Shown here in pieces: positions 1 to 14,250 of a stretch of DNA of 64,000 bases. The stretch covers positions 31,522,732-31,586,731 of the forward strand of contig NC_134528.1 in NCBI RefSeq assembly GCF_027942865.1. Direction: 5' to 3'. The notes below the pieces were generated by a model, which saw only the letters and a program-made list of their open reading frames with translations, searched no databases and was not told the origin of the DNA. Numbering within the stretch: position 1 is the first letter of the stretch; each line of letters starts with the position of its first letter. A program made the position numbers and the translations under genes. The DNA is from Odontesthes bonariensis. Lineage: Eukaryota; Chordata; Actinopteri; Atheriniformes; Atherinopsidae.

Positions 1-165
1 CTGATTCCGATCAAGACATCATTAACAGGCTTGTGCAGAACTTAGCAATCTGTTGAAGAGATTCATCTAATCTGAATCAGGTGTGTTGAAACAGGGCAAC
101 ATCTAAAACCTGCAGGATAGCGGCCCTCGAGGACCGTCTTTGGACATCCCTGCTCTGGATGAAGA
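1..165 (-). repeat. dispersed DNA-element fragment in lrrc45 intron
   Basis: Read on the minus strand, this stretch has the block GGTCCTCGAGGGCCGCTATC followed by a TGTTTCAACACACCTGATTC block. I recognise both as part of a common fish dispersed repeat. The rest of 1-331 shows no exon. Confidence 0.5.
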
Positions 166-331
166 ATGGAATGTTTCTGAAGTTCATATGTGTATAAAGG
201 CAGATGAGCCAATACCTTTGGCAATATAGTGTATATAATTCACATTACTACTGCAGATTTTCTTTGGTTCAACAGTCATATTGTAAAAACGCAGACAGAT
301 GTCTTATGTTTGGACAACAATGGCCGAGCAC

Positions 332-402
332 CTCTTTCTGGTGGAGACTCTCAATGTCCTCCAGAGCTTGCTTCGACCTTCGCTTCTCTGTTTCAAGACG
401 AT
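332..402 (-). CDS. lrrc45: lrrc45 coding exon 12 (last in window)
   Basis: 71 bases reading [20 protein letters not shown], then HQKE before GTGCTC. The following exon is not present in bases 1-331, so the gene continues to the left. Confidence 0.88.
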
Positions 403-1968
403 CTGTCAGACAAATAGGAAATATTTATTGGGTTTCACATGAGAAAATGGCATTCTCGATGAGCATTTGTAGTAACTACTGTTGATTACCTTCTGCCTGT
501 GCCAGCCGTATCTTGAGCTCAGCTGTACTGTTGGTTAGCTCCTGCTTCAGCTCAAAGACCTGCTGCTGCTGAGACTTACATCTGCGTTCCATCTCCTCCA
601 CCTAACATACAGTTATTACTAACTCAATAACTAGGTTCACATATAACAGTTCTCACCATGCGACTTGTGTGTGCTATTAAATTCACACTGTACTTAATAG
701 GCAGGATTCATACTTTATTCCTGAGTTGGCCATTGTTTTCCGTCAGGTTTTGGATCTCTCTGAGGAGCTTTTCCTCTCTGAGTGCACAATCCTGGAGAAT
801 GGAGAGATTATGGTTGTCAGTTTGAGATGGTAATACAATACCATGACAAGCATAAAGCTTTCATTTTATGATAATCAACATCTAATAAAGCTTTTTTGTT
901 TAGCAAAATGTTGTTGTTCAGGTTTCTGACTCACAACCAAGTGGACATGGAAAAAGAACATTATTTACCATCTTATTAGGATCATTTCTAACAATGCTGC
1001 ATTACACGCCCAATGTCAAATTTAGTCAGCTGGCGTAACATCAATGTCAACAGTATGCCCTTGCCATATCTAATTTTATCAAGACTACAAATGCTGCTGC
1101 CCAGCTGGCTTCCTAAAAAGGCAAGAGTTTAAACTTAGAGAACTAAGAGTTTGTCTTAAAGTGAAGCAATGACATTTTGAATGTCAATTTCACATTCCTC
1201 GAACCACAAGCCGAGGAGGACATTCCTCATCAGTATTGAGGGAAGACCTATCGTACTTCTCCCTGACATCCACAGTGTTTCCTCCTAAAATCATCAGGGA
1301 TTTGGAGTCTTTTTTTCTGGCTTTCGTTGACAGCTCAATAAGCTGCTCCCATTTGTCAAAGACTTTGTCTTGTGTTGGTATGGCAACTCATCATAACAGA
1401 ACTTTAGAAAAGTGTCAAAAAAAGAAGGAGCAGCACAGCATCCAAACTAGCCCAAAAAATATTTTACAAATCAGCCGAGTATAAATCATTACTCACAATA
1501 CTATCAGAACTACAGGAACTTGCTGATATTAATATTAGTTTGTTAAACTTTTTACACCCCCTTTTTAAAGGGAAAATGCGTGTTTTGGAAATGTTTTTTC
1601 TTCAAATGTTTAAGATTCAGAGGTATATGTACAGATGAGTGAAGCAAAGATAAGGAAACACAAACCCTTCTCAACATGTATGTCAGATATGTAGCAAAGT
1701 TATTTGTGTTTTATGTAAAATTATTACTTTCAAGAGGGTTTTCAAGATATTGAGGAAGTGGTGACTTAAATCTTATGGGACTGAAGTCATGGGAAGCTTT
1801 CAAATTTCAAAAAGGAAATTGCCGTTTGTAAGATATAATTATAATTGTAATGTAACTTTTAAAAAACTGTTCTACAGATGTTTCTTCGTGTTATTACTCC
1901 ACTTTAGTCGCAACATCATTGGTAAAGTTCAATTCAATTCAATTCAATTTATTGATATGGTTTTACAG

Positions 1969-2007
<39 letters not shown>

Positions 2008-5000
2008 CAATGTGTGAACTTAAAAGGGAGTCGTTCCTTTCCACAGTCGCCTCAGACACGTTCAGGACGGGAGATTGGACTGAAAACAAGTTTGGGTGCA
2101 ATCTGTTGGTTTCCTTAGATAGGAAATTGTTTTTGAATTGGCTCTATATGAATGAATTGGATTATTTTGAAATGAATTATGATTACAATGAATTGAACTC
2201 CAATTGTCTTGAATAATACTATACTATTTAGGTGCCTTTAGATGATTTAATTTGGCGCTTTATAAATAAACTGAATTGAATTGAATTGGATTTGTCTGTT
2301 CTGAGTCAATGCAAATTTTATGCAAAGTTCAGTTTGATCTTAAAGATCTTCAGCAGATGCCAGTGAGGGATCTAATGCCTCATTGTGTGCCATCAGCAAG
2401 TTAAAATTGTGTCTTTTGCACTTGGTCATTTTTTTCACAATGTTTTAATGAAGTGATGAGGTAAGGCAAACCCCTGATGTTCAAATTACATCCTCTGGCT
2501 TTTTCTTTTCATGAAGGAAGCGCTCAAAAGACCTTATCTGAAGGGAGAATTTTCTTAATAACCTGAAGCAGAGAATAAACAATGCGAAATGCATTGTTAA
2601 TCCTGCCCAATCCTGCTCCATTACATGGCAGAATATATGGATTTTACTCGATTTTAGTCTTAACTACTACACAGGCTACACAAGTTATTGTCACACCTCC
2701 TCTGACACAAACACACAGCTAATTTAACACAACTAGGCACACCTTTTTTAACAGGCAAATTATTATTGCTCATCTAGACATGCATGTGCACACACACTCA
2801 AACACTTATGCACATACTCATGGTGAGCCAAGACCAGGCATGTGCTTTGGCTGCTTCATACAGAATCCAGCAATCCATTACATTCCCATTAGCAAAATTT
2901 GTGCTTCAGAGCATAAATGCCAAAAAATATTAAGAAAAAAAGCACAATTTCTTTCTTGATTCACTGCTTTGTTCTCGCTCTTGTCATTCACTCCCTACCT
3001 CGCTTGACCCATGCTTGTGTCAGTGCCATTCTCTCATTGAACGGAAATGAGGGTCCCAGTTGAGTGTAGTTCTTACAAAGTGAACAATAGCTGTATATTA
3101 AACCTTTGAGTGAATGTCACACTTTACTTCATGGTGTCACTGAGCAGCGGTCGTCTGTTCCTCCTACCTCCGCTTCCTTCTTCCTGACTCTGCTCTGGTG
3201 CTCCTTCTGTTCCTCCTTCTCAGCCCTCACTCGAGACAGGAGTTCTCCCATGCTCTGGTTTTTCTGCTCAGAGAGAGCAATGGCCGCTTCTGTCATTTGC
3301 AACCTGCACAATAACACATTATACCATCACATAATGACACATACATGATGTGATAAGAGCTGCTGAAACTGCATTGTTTGGTCAGACCCTAACACGTCTG
3401 TTTCAAAGGTCTAAATGAGACTCTTACCACAGCCACCTAATCTGCCAATCCTGGTTATTTCAAGGATATGAAAAATTACCACAAAATATCAGTTTTATGT
3501 CATTTGTTGAGTATATCACCTTCGTCTGTCCATGCTGTATGAAAAAACAGATTTACTTAGCTACTAAAAAAACCCAGACAACTTGCACTGGGTCACATTT
3601 CTGTATACTGAGCACTGAACACGGCAGATGAAAGGATTACTTGGCAGTCAGAGAGTTGACAGCCGACTTCCTCTCATTCAAAGCTTCTTGGAGTTGACAA
3701 ATCTGAATAGAGGTTGACCTAATGTGAGAAAAAAGTAGATGAGGTCACAACTGCAGATGATGCAAAGCGATCATTATACAACATTTATTTCAAAAGTCGA
3801 AAGCTAATACATTCTACATTTTTCAGGGTTTAATGAATTTTTAATGAATTGAAGGTTAAAGGGGAGATTGTTTCTCATAGCTCTAAAACTATGGAAACAG
3901 CCAGTGACTGTACACAGCATCTCCACTGACCTACTGGATCGTCCCATCTCCTCCCTCTGCCGGTCTATGGTCTCCATCAGTCCAAGGAACTGAGAGAGAA
4001 AAGAGAAACAATCACAGGCGTGGCCATAAAGACCCATTTCTGCTTTATCTTGTCTGTTGAATGTTTGTTGTTAGATTGGAAATTTGAATTTGAGTTTGTT
4101 TCTGTTTTCCCTGTTTTCAACAAAATCAATAAAAACATGAACTAAGTTTGTTGAATCTGGCGTGGCGTGTTCGTACGAGACCTTCTTTTTTTTCTTTCAA
4201 TTATTTTTTGGGGCTTTTATGTCTTTAATGGATAGGACAGTTTAGAGAGACAGGAAGCAGAGGGCAGAGAGAGGGGGAACGAAATGTAGCAAAGGGCCGT
4301 CCGATGCGGGACTCGGACTGGGGCCAGCTGCAGCGAGGACTCTTGTACATGGGGCACCTGCTGTACCCACTACGCCACGGACCACCCCCGTACGAGACCT
4401 TCTTACGAAAAAAGTGAGAGAAATTTAGGATGAAACTACGAAAATGTTCTTGCATGAGGCCCAATATCTCATACTTCTTTTCATATAACTTGGGGATAAT
4501 GACTGACCAAACAAGAGGGATCCGTTACGCTGCCGTCAACTTCCACTCTCCACCAGAAGTCTTCTTGAGGAGATTCTTTTTTTAGGTAAAGGAACAAGGC
4601 AGGATGTGTTCCACAGCACTGGAACTTTCTCCTGACTCACGCTAAGGCTGAAGAAGTGCTGTAGAACCCCACATAGCTGTTCTGCACAGGCCTTAAGGAC
4701 TCTGGGGCTGACAGCATCTGTACCTGCAGCCTTGTTCTGGTTCAGTCTCTCCAGCTGCCTCCTCACCTGACTGATCGAGACAAAGAGGCAGGAGGGGGAG
4801 GCAGAGGAGGTCTCAGAAGCATACATGAGGCTGGATTGTTTCACTCCCATGTCATCTCAGAGGAGGCACCCGTTCTGCCTGTGTACTTTCACACATGAAG
4901 GCACATTAGTGCTGGCTTGAAAAGGCTTATGAGAAAGAGGCTAGTGTGTCCTGCTGTGGGGGTGGATGAAGGTTAGATTAGGGAGTTACAATCCCTGACT

Positions 5001-8000
5001 GAGTTGCAGGGGGATATAATGGAAGTGTGATAGGGAAGCTGTGAGTGTTGATTCAATTCAATTCAATTCAAATTCAAAAATACTTTATTTATCCCAGAGG
5101 GAAATTAAATGTTGATGTAGCTCAATTAAATCAAGGAGTTATTATAGATGCTGATGGCTGTGGGCAGGAAAGATTTCCTGTAGCGGTCCGTTTTGCATCC
5201 AAACTGAAGAAGCCTTTGACTGAAGAGACTCTGTTTTCCGATAACAGTCTCATGGAGAGGATGTTCAGGGTTGTCCATAATTCTCTTGATTTTATGCAAA
5301 ATCCTTCTTTGCATTATTGTCTCCAGAGGTTCCACAGTCGTCCCCAGAACAGAACCAGCCTTCCTTATCAGGTTGTCGAGTCTTTTTAGGTCCCTGGTTC
5401 TGATGCTGCTGCCCCAACAGATGACGCCAGAGGAAATGACGCTCTCAACAACAGACTTGTAGAAGATCTGCAACATCTTGCTGCAAACCTTGAAGGACCT
5501 TAGCTTCCTCAAGAAGTACAGTCTGCTCTGTCCTTTCTTGTAGATGGCTTCACTGTTGTGTCTCCAGTCCAGTCTGTTGTCCACATGAACACCAAGGTAT
5601 TTATATTCCTCAACCACCTCCACTTCTTCTCCCATGATGGAAACAGGGTTTGATCTGACCTTGTTTCTCCTGAAATCTACAATCATCTCCTTTGTTTTGT
5701 TAACATTCAAGATGAGATGACTGTTCCCACACCATGCCACAAAGCGGTCCACCAGCTTTGATCAGATCTGAGATTAACCAGGTGAAAAACATGTTCAGTT
5801 CATTGGATCCGTCCAGACTTCCGTCGGTCACTTAAATGTAAGCCCACTCCATGAGAACTCTACCTCCCCCAGCCTCTTCTTCTTGCTTGGCACCTCCTTT
5901 AGATCACCGATGATCCAGGACTAATTACTGGGGAAAGAGCTCCCTGTCCTTGTGGGGATGATATTCTCTCTGCAGGTTTATTGAGTTTGTTGCACAACCA
6001 GTCATCTCCATGTGGTTCACAGAATGCATCCCATTCTGTGGAAGAGCTAGCACTTTCCATGAAAATAACCTTTCAGTGAATTGAATTGAAAAAAATGTTT
6101 CATTCTTCAGATATATTCAAACAGCTTCACAGAGCTTTCAGCAACATGAACCGCAGAGTGTTTTCCTCTCAGCGACTCGCTGTAACATAACTGTGGAGTA
6201 CACCATGGTTCCAGATTCATCACTTCCTGAAAACACAAAACTTCCTAACCCTAACCCTAACCCTAGTTGAGTGACTGCTCTTCCTCCTGAGCAACAGCCA
6301 CCCCGACCCATGGACACTACTTGCAAATTCCAGAGTGATCAGGAACCTTACACAGTAAATTTCACTATACTTGGAGTATACCCACAGTCTCCCGAGTCAC
6401 TTCCTCTCCATACCTAATTTACACCGACAAAAAGCACTGTGTAGTGTGGTGTATGAGTGTGGGTGAATGGGTGAATGTGACATTCAGTGTGAAAGCGCTT
6501 TGACTGGTCAGATTGACAAAAAAGCGCTAAACAAGTACAGTCCATTTACCATGCTCATACCTTTAATCTCCACACCAAACCCCGGGGCAGCTATTGAGCG
6601 GCAGGGGGAGATTATCAAGAAAATTCAAACCCATACCTAATCATAAAACCCTTTTCCACTTTTGACACAGGACCCAGAGGTTTCCAGTTTATTTAGTTAA
6701 TTTTTTAATAAGTTAACAACTTCAACAAGGATTGTGTATGTACATAACCTTTCCCTTTCACTGAACCCTAAGGTAACAGGACCAGGCTGTGTCACAGGAC
6801 TGCACGGGCCACTTTTTAAAAAAATTATTTTTAATTAATTTTTTATAATAAAGTTAATAATTTCAACAATGAGTGGGGGTTAATAACCTTTCCCTTTGAC
6901 TGAACTCTAACCCTAAGGTAGCAGCACCAGGCGATGTCACAGGACTGCAGGCCTAACCATAAGTCGGGGTGTACAGGCCACATTTTGAAAAATTAATATT
7001 AATTTAATTAATATTAATATGCGATCTGTATATACAATGAATGGTCACTAGACTGCAAGTGTTATTCCATCATATATAAAAAGGATTATATGCCTATCAA
7101 CTTGCAGGGAAATGCAAAGAAAATGAATTAATGAGCTCATCGATCTTTACTCTTCTTTCAGTCATAGAAATTTCAAAATCGCAGTACCTGAAGTTTCCCT
7201 GAGTTTCACAGCAGTCCTGGGTGGTTTGTCTGATAGAAAAGGCATTCAGCATGGATCACCCAGGCTGCCTGCCTGCACAATGAGCCCCGAGGGTCTGTGA
7301 GCTATGGCTGTGGCTCAGGAGGTAGCGGCTGTCTGCTGATCTGAAGCGCTGGGATTTTATGCCAGGCTTCCCCAGTCCACAAGTCAAACTATCTTTGAGC
7401 AAGACACTGAACCCCACATTGCCCCAATGCTTTTACTGGTGAGCAAGTGCGTGTATGATAAAGAAAAAGCTCTGCATACCAACAGATAACTGTACAAACT
7501 GTAGAAATTATGTGTGTGAATCTGGCTTGTAGAGTAAAGTGGTAGACAAGAAAAGAAAAGAACTATGAAAAGGCAGTCCATTTAGCCTTTACCTACGTAA
7601 AGGCAAAGCAGATGAAAATCAAAAAGGCAATATTGATATATCTTTCAAATGTTCATATATACAAAAATATGAACGTAAACATATAAAAGCACAGCAATAT
7701 TATCCAGCTGCTGGGTTACCTGCCGTCCCTTCTCCTCCTTCAGCGTTTGAATCTCCCTGCTGAGGACGTGTGTCCGGCTGCAGTTCTCTCTTAAGGTGGA
7801 CTGTCTGTCCGAGTTGTGCCCTGTGGTCTGCTCTGACAGGTGCCAAAAGACAAATACCAGCATGTCAACAAGCAAGCATGTTACATGTGAGCTTTCTGGA
7901 GAATGTGCAAACAATCTATCTGCAGCTCCTGTTCACGTATGGACTTGACAGTAGAGTCTGCAGTCTCCCAGCTGGAAATGTGAGGAAGGGGACCACACAG

Positions 8001-11000
8001 ACCTACACTGTGGAAATCACTTTGAGAATGACTACTGTTTTTATGTGGATCCCAGTGTCAGCTGCATTTGAATTCTTCCACAGTATGACTATGAAGCATC
8101 AACTCATTCCAGCACACACACTCGGTCTCAGTAAATGTTTCTGAGGCATAGCTGTTATGTTCACATATTGCCTCACTCTGATATATCACTGGGGAGATAT
8201 TTGGCTTTTCCTCCAGAAGTACTCACGTGAAAACAGCTCCCAACTTACCAAGTGCTTTAAGAACGTCACTGGGTGTGTTGTTCCCTGCCATCTCCAGCTG
8301 CACTACGCTCCTGTTTGTTCGGAGTGCCTCGAGCAAGGATCTGCCACCCAACAGACCAATGTTGTTCCACCTTAAATCTGAAAACAGTCAGAAAGAGATA
8401 CAGCTATAGATAAGAGTTGTATTTATAGATGCACTTAAAAAGTACATATATAAGGACATGTTTACGTAGCCAGGATGATGATAATTTTAATTCTGTCACA
8501 TGAATTCAGATTATATTTTGCTACAAAGAACCAAACTCTTGCTTTGTGACATCATCTACAGAAGGCTGAGGAATGAAAGGAAAACACTTATCTCTAACTT
8601 GATTTTGCATCCTATATCATCTACCTGGGCTAATATTAAACAGTCACTGAAGTTTTGATCATTCTCTATCAAAGATGTGAAACACATGAGAACATTAGTC
8701 TTTAGGAAGGCAGTCCATCAGCTCTTTGACTCATTTTGAATGAAACAAATCCACAATCCAGTCTTCTTCATTAAAGGGATAGTTCGCCTCTTTTGACATG
8801 AAGAGATTCTCCAGGAAAAAAATCAGACCTCACAATGACTTGGCCCTATTTTCTCTCCCTTTGTATCACTGCGTGCTGCCGACAGCCGCGCCTGTTACGG
8901 TGTTTGCTGCTCGGAAGCAGGGGACTGCTCGCTCTGCACTTCGGTCTGCACAGCACAAAACTCAGCTGGAACTCTGCTCACAGGACGCAGCAGGGGGTAA
9001 GTCAAATGTTCATAAATGATATTGCTAATATGGGATGTCATACAGCTTCATGTCAAAAGAAGGGAACTATCACTTTAAAGACAAAACAATCATGCTCTAT
9101 TCTATTTCTTTATCTACAAAGCAATTTTTTTAATTAGATAGTGATTTATTACAAAAGAAATGCAATTACCCTTTTAAGCATTTGATTATTTTTAGCATTT
9201 TATTCAAAATTTAAGCAGTTTTCAACTTTGAAACCAGCATGTAAATTCAAGCATTGTCAATGTTAAATGATTTCTATAGCACATTTAAAAAATAAAAACA
9301 ACCATCTACCTCGGAAACAAAAGTTAAAACGAAGAGACAGCTCAACACTAAAGACCTGATGGGACTGGAATTAAAAGCATGAAACGGGAATATTGAGTGG
9401 CAGGTTCTCCCAGAGTCTGTGAAAAGTAAGAGTGATTCAAAGAATGGAAAAATGGACAGGCAGCCAGTGTAAAAGTGCTACAGCTGGAGTGATGTGGTCA
9501 CGCTTTCTGTGACCCGTTAAAAGACATGCGGCAGCATCGTGGCCTGAGTGTTCAGACCATGCCAGAAGCAGCTGCAGCAGTCCAATCCGGGGCCGTGAAT
9601 TAGCTTTTCAAGGTCTTCTGGCAGATCGGATTTTGCTTTTGCTTTGGCAATTTGATATAACTAATAAAAAGTGGACTTGACTACTGTGGTCACATGCTTC
9701 TCTAGTTTAAAGGAACTATCTAAAAACAAACAGTAAGAAGCAAAAGGTGGGGCAGTTATCTGTTCCACACGGGAACGATTTCAAATCATCTCTGTCTCGT
9801 TGTCTTTAAGGGGAGAAAGTTGGGAGTTGGCAGTCTTTGACACCTGGAGGACAGTTAAACTGAGGCTGCAGTGGGACAGAGACATCCAACCTAAAAGGGA
9901 AATAGATTTGGATGTCATCGGCTTAACAATGAAAGGAAACGTTGTACTTGCTATGTCAGGGGTTTCCACTACTGATATGAACCCTGAACCCTACTTTTTT
10001 AAGAGTCAGATCTAAAACAGGAAACTTCTCCACCTGATGTCTGAGAAAAAATTATCTGAGAAGGAAATAGAGAGAAAAATTAGAGATAGAAGTAAATGAT
10101 AGTTAAATAGAATCGAATGGAAGAGAAAAATACTTTATTCATCCCCCAGGAGGATGTTTATTGTTCTCCAAAACAGAATAGAATTTCCTCCTCATCCGTT
10201 TTTTCTATAACATCTCATAAAGCAGCTTTGTTTACTCTAACCATAAATGGAACGATTAAAGTGAAGAATTCAGTATGAATCTAAAGTTATTGTATTTGGA
10301 GTCAGTGGCTTTGTGTACAAGCGTGATACTCCAAACAGGACAATGTCCTCATTGTGATGTTTACATCAGACGGGATCATTCTTGTTTACATGTCATAAAG
10401 AATAAATGGCTCATTACGCAGCTGTAATGTTTGCATCCATTCAAAGTATTAATCATATCCATATCTCAGGTTGCTTTCTTTTTCCTGCAGCCTTCAGTGG
10501 CGAACAGGCCACTGAATTCCATCTGAGCTGCGTTACTCCATCTTGTGACGGAAACAAGCCCCTAATTGACAAAAAAAGCCCAAAACAAGTCGGACATAAT
10601 ATTGCAGTTAAAGCTATGGTAGGTAATCCTAGAGAGCTAGCAAGAGAGCTAGCAAGATTCGAAAGTGGCCCCTCCTCTAAGCTCCACCCCCCCCTCCCCA
10701 TTCCGTCAGTGCTTCATCCAAAGCCGGTAGAACCGCATGCGCACATGGAGCAGGGAGCCGGCAGAGGGGGGCGTAGGCAGAAAGCAGAGGCATCTGATTG
10801 GTTTTTTGTAGGCGCTCCAATCCGAGATCAGCGTCCTGCTGATCTTGGATTGGTCAGCCTTTTCTCAGTCCTGCAGCTGCCACAGAGGTCTGATTATTTT
10901 CGTCCTTTTTTCTAAATACATCTTGTATAGATTTCTCTCAGGATAGACGGACCATTTCACCCAGTATTACAAAATGTGTTTCTGAACAGGATTACCAACC

Positions 11001-14000
11001 ATGTCTTTAAGGCATGACTCCATAATGTGAATAAGATCAGCATACTTCAACTTCACATAGTTCAGTGTATGTATGTATGTATCATTATTGTATGTCCATG
11101 TGAGGTAATCAGAAAATTGCATGAACGTGTCTATTTCAGAGTAAGGTTTTAATCAGGTTAAATCAGAATATTGTTGTCTACGTCAAAATAAAGAACGTCC
11201 AAAATGCACTTTGGCCTTTGAGGCTCAGCTCTTTCCAGCCTACTGGTGCTAACGCTGATGTACTCCAGCCCAGGATCCACTTTCATTTCATGGTACGTTA
11301 CCGAGCTCTTCCAAGGTGCCGTTGCATCGGAGTGCGCCAGCGAGTTCAGATGCTCCATGGTGGTTGATCTGGTTGTTGCGCAGGTCCAGCTGCGTCAGCA
11401 TGTTGTTGGAGGCTAAACCCTCACAAAAAAGTGAAAAGGCCTCTTCCCATGACCCCAAAGCATTCCACTCCAAAACAAGCCTGCAAACACAAATCAAAAA
11501 TGCATCAGGTTCTGGAATGAAATGCTTTCCAATGCACTTAACTTCACAATGAGAAAATCTTGTTTCAGTGCGAATCATAAATCCTTTATAGCATGATTTA
11601 TTGTATTAGATGTATTTATATAGAACTCATTTCTGACCTTCTGTTTTTTGGAATGATTTTATTTGCCTTCTTTTGATTTTATGTAGCTGTAAAGCACTTT
11701 TATTTGCCTTGTGTATGAATTGTGCTCTACAAATAAACTTCCCTTGCCTTAATCAACATGCACGCTGGAACAACTTTGGCTGTCAGTGACTGTGGAATTC
11801 AATGGACTATCCAAAGCCACGATACAAGTTTTCCTTTTGGATCAACATATTTATGTGACGGGGAGCCCGGTCGCCTCACAGCAAGAGGGTTCCAGTTTCG
11901 ATTCCCAGCTGGTTCTTTCTGTGTGGAGTCTGCATGTTCTCCCCGTGTATGCGTGGGTTCTCTCCGGGTACTCCGGCTTCCTCCCACCACCCAAAAACAT
12001 GCATGTCAGGTTCATTGGTGACTCTAAATTGTCCCGAGGAGTGAGTGTGAGCATCTCGCAGTCCATTCATGGCAGTCTTCAAGGATTTTAACAACACCTC
12101 TTTCTGTTACAAACTGATTTGAATCTCATTTTGTTATTTATCTACAACAACAATTTATACTGCAGTAATATAATTTCCCTTTGGGAATAAATTAGGTATG
12201 ATTGAATTGAATTCACTTGCAAACAAACACCACTCTAGCAGGACTGCTTGCAAATGTGATGTCAACACAGTACCATACTTGTTCATACTGTCGCACCTTG
12301 ACTTGTTGCAGTTATCTTCCTAAACATTCGGTATCACTACTGAGAAAATGGCACTGTCACATTGCAGAAATATCTATGGAACAAGTTGTAAAAGAAGCTC
12401 AAAATGCATACACAAATGTAACCACACAGTATCAACTTCTATTTCATTTTTTTTTAGCATTTCTGTGTTTTTGTAATATTTACAATAGTTGTACTTCCTT
12501 GGGCTTTGGTGGCTCATACAGATGCTGGTAAAGATGGACGTGCTGGCACACTATTCCCTGCAGCTCTTCCTGTTTTTCTCAACCCTGAAAATGCTTTCTC
12601 AAACCTCACGGAAAAGAAATTGTTGAAACTTTTTCCAAACTGAGTGATCTGCTATACGTGCTCACATAGAGACTTGTCTTTAAGACAGTGATGCTACATC
12701 CCACAACTGTAGGAGAGGCCAAATTCTCAAGTGCTACTTTAAATTATCTTACCCAAAAAACACCTCAAACACACTGACCTAGTATGTTCCCCTCGGACGA
12801 TTAAGAGGCATCTTAGCAGATAAGAGGAATTGGCGCATGGCTCAATACATAAGCGGGGCCCAAAGGGGAATTGGATGTAACATCAGAAGAGCTAACCGCC
12901 AGCCACTGGTCGACAGAATGATCACCCGAGACTACAAGCTTAGACATACAAATCTGTGTACTGTTGGATTGACTACATGAAAGCCTATGAGTCAATGATG
13001 CACACATAGATACTGGAGTGCTAAGAAGTTGGTCGCATGAGGAAGCGTATTAGCTTTCCAAAGCCCAAGTAATGCCTGTAATAAGACCAGAAATCCAGAC
13101 AAAATGGAGAGGAGATGTCTAGGATGCAGAGCAAGAACAAAATGGAAATAAGGAGGAAGAAGTTGAAGAAATTTCTTCCCTTGATCAATCTGGGAGAATA
13201 TTGATGGAAAAATTGATGACCTTTAACCTCTGAATAGCATGCAGCAGGAATATCAGAAAATCCATATATTACAGAGCTGCAGGGACAACTCTAACACATC
13301 TCTACTCAACTTTGAGACTTTATGGGCAGACAGAGAGATGGTGAACTGCTGGCTGTATTCCTGTCCATGTTGTCTACTGAGAGAGTTCACCTGTGTTACC
13401 TGCTGCGTGTGACATCATCAACTACTTTGTTGCAAAGCTAAAAAAAAATAACAATCCATAACATTGATGGTGATCAATGCCAATGACCATACCACCTTGC
13501 TACACAACAACCTTTTGAATGTTTGTCTGCTAATTTTTTTTTTTTTTTTTCAATATTTTTTGGGGCTTTTTATGCCTTTATTATAGGAGAGTGAAGAGAG
13601 ACAAGAAGCAAGGGGCAGAGAGGGGGAAATAACACGCAGCAAAGGGCCGTCCGATGCGGGATTTGAACCGGGGCCAGCTGCACGAGGACTATAGCCTCTG
13701 TACATGGAGCGTCTGCTGTACCCACTACGCCACAGACTGCCCCTGCTGATTTTTTTTTTTTAATTTTTATTTTGTTATTTATAGCAGTAGCATTTCTTTA
13801 ATTATATACATCAGCAATATAATTTCCTTCCAGGGATTAATAAAGTAATACTCAATTTAATTCAAATGTATAGGTTCTCACCTACGCAGAGTCTTGTTAC
13901 ATGCCAATAACTTTCCCAGCAACTCGGCCCCAGTCGATCTCAGGTTATTTCCCTGTGAACAATAATATTCAAACCTGAAAGGCATATTTAATGTAATAGA

Positions 14001-14212
14001 AACACTCTGTGTGTTAAGTGTGTAAACAGTATAATTTGACAGACATTACCTTTAGATCCAGGAATTTTACAGTTTTGTTGGCAAACAGGCCTGTCAGAAG
14101 TATTTTGGCACCTGAGTCACACAAGTATAGAAGCAGACATATGGTGTTCAGTTCCATGTGCAGCACCAAACCAAACAAATGTATCTACTACAATGTACTG
14201 TGTGTGTGTGCG

Positions 14213-14250
<38 letters not shown>

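Noticed and set aside
4188..4389. Possible tRNA gene from A and B box-like sequence (also 13548-13742, 11810-12100)
   Set aside because: SINE bodies, tails and target duplications are present, and no cloverleaf with a proper anticodon arm could be drawn.
6243..6265. Interstitial telomere repeat marking a chromosome fusion
   Set aside because: Only three to four units; far too short to support a fusion claim.
10406..10915. 169-codon open frame
   Set aside because: It runs across the MITE at 10608-11010, whose other copy at 60410 does not keep the frame, and has no domain.
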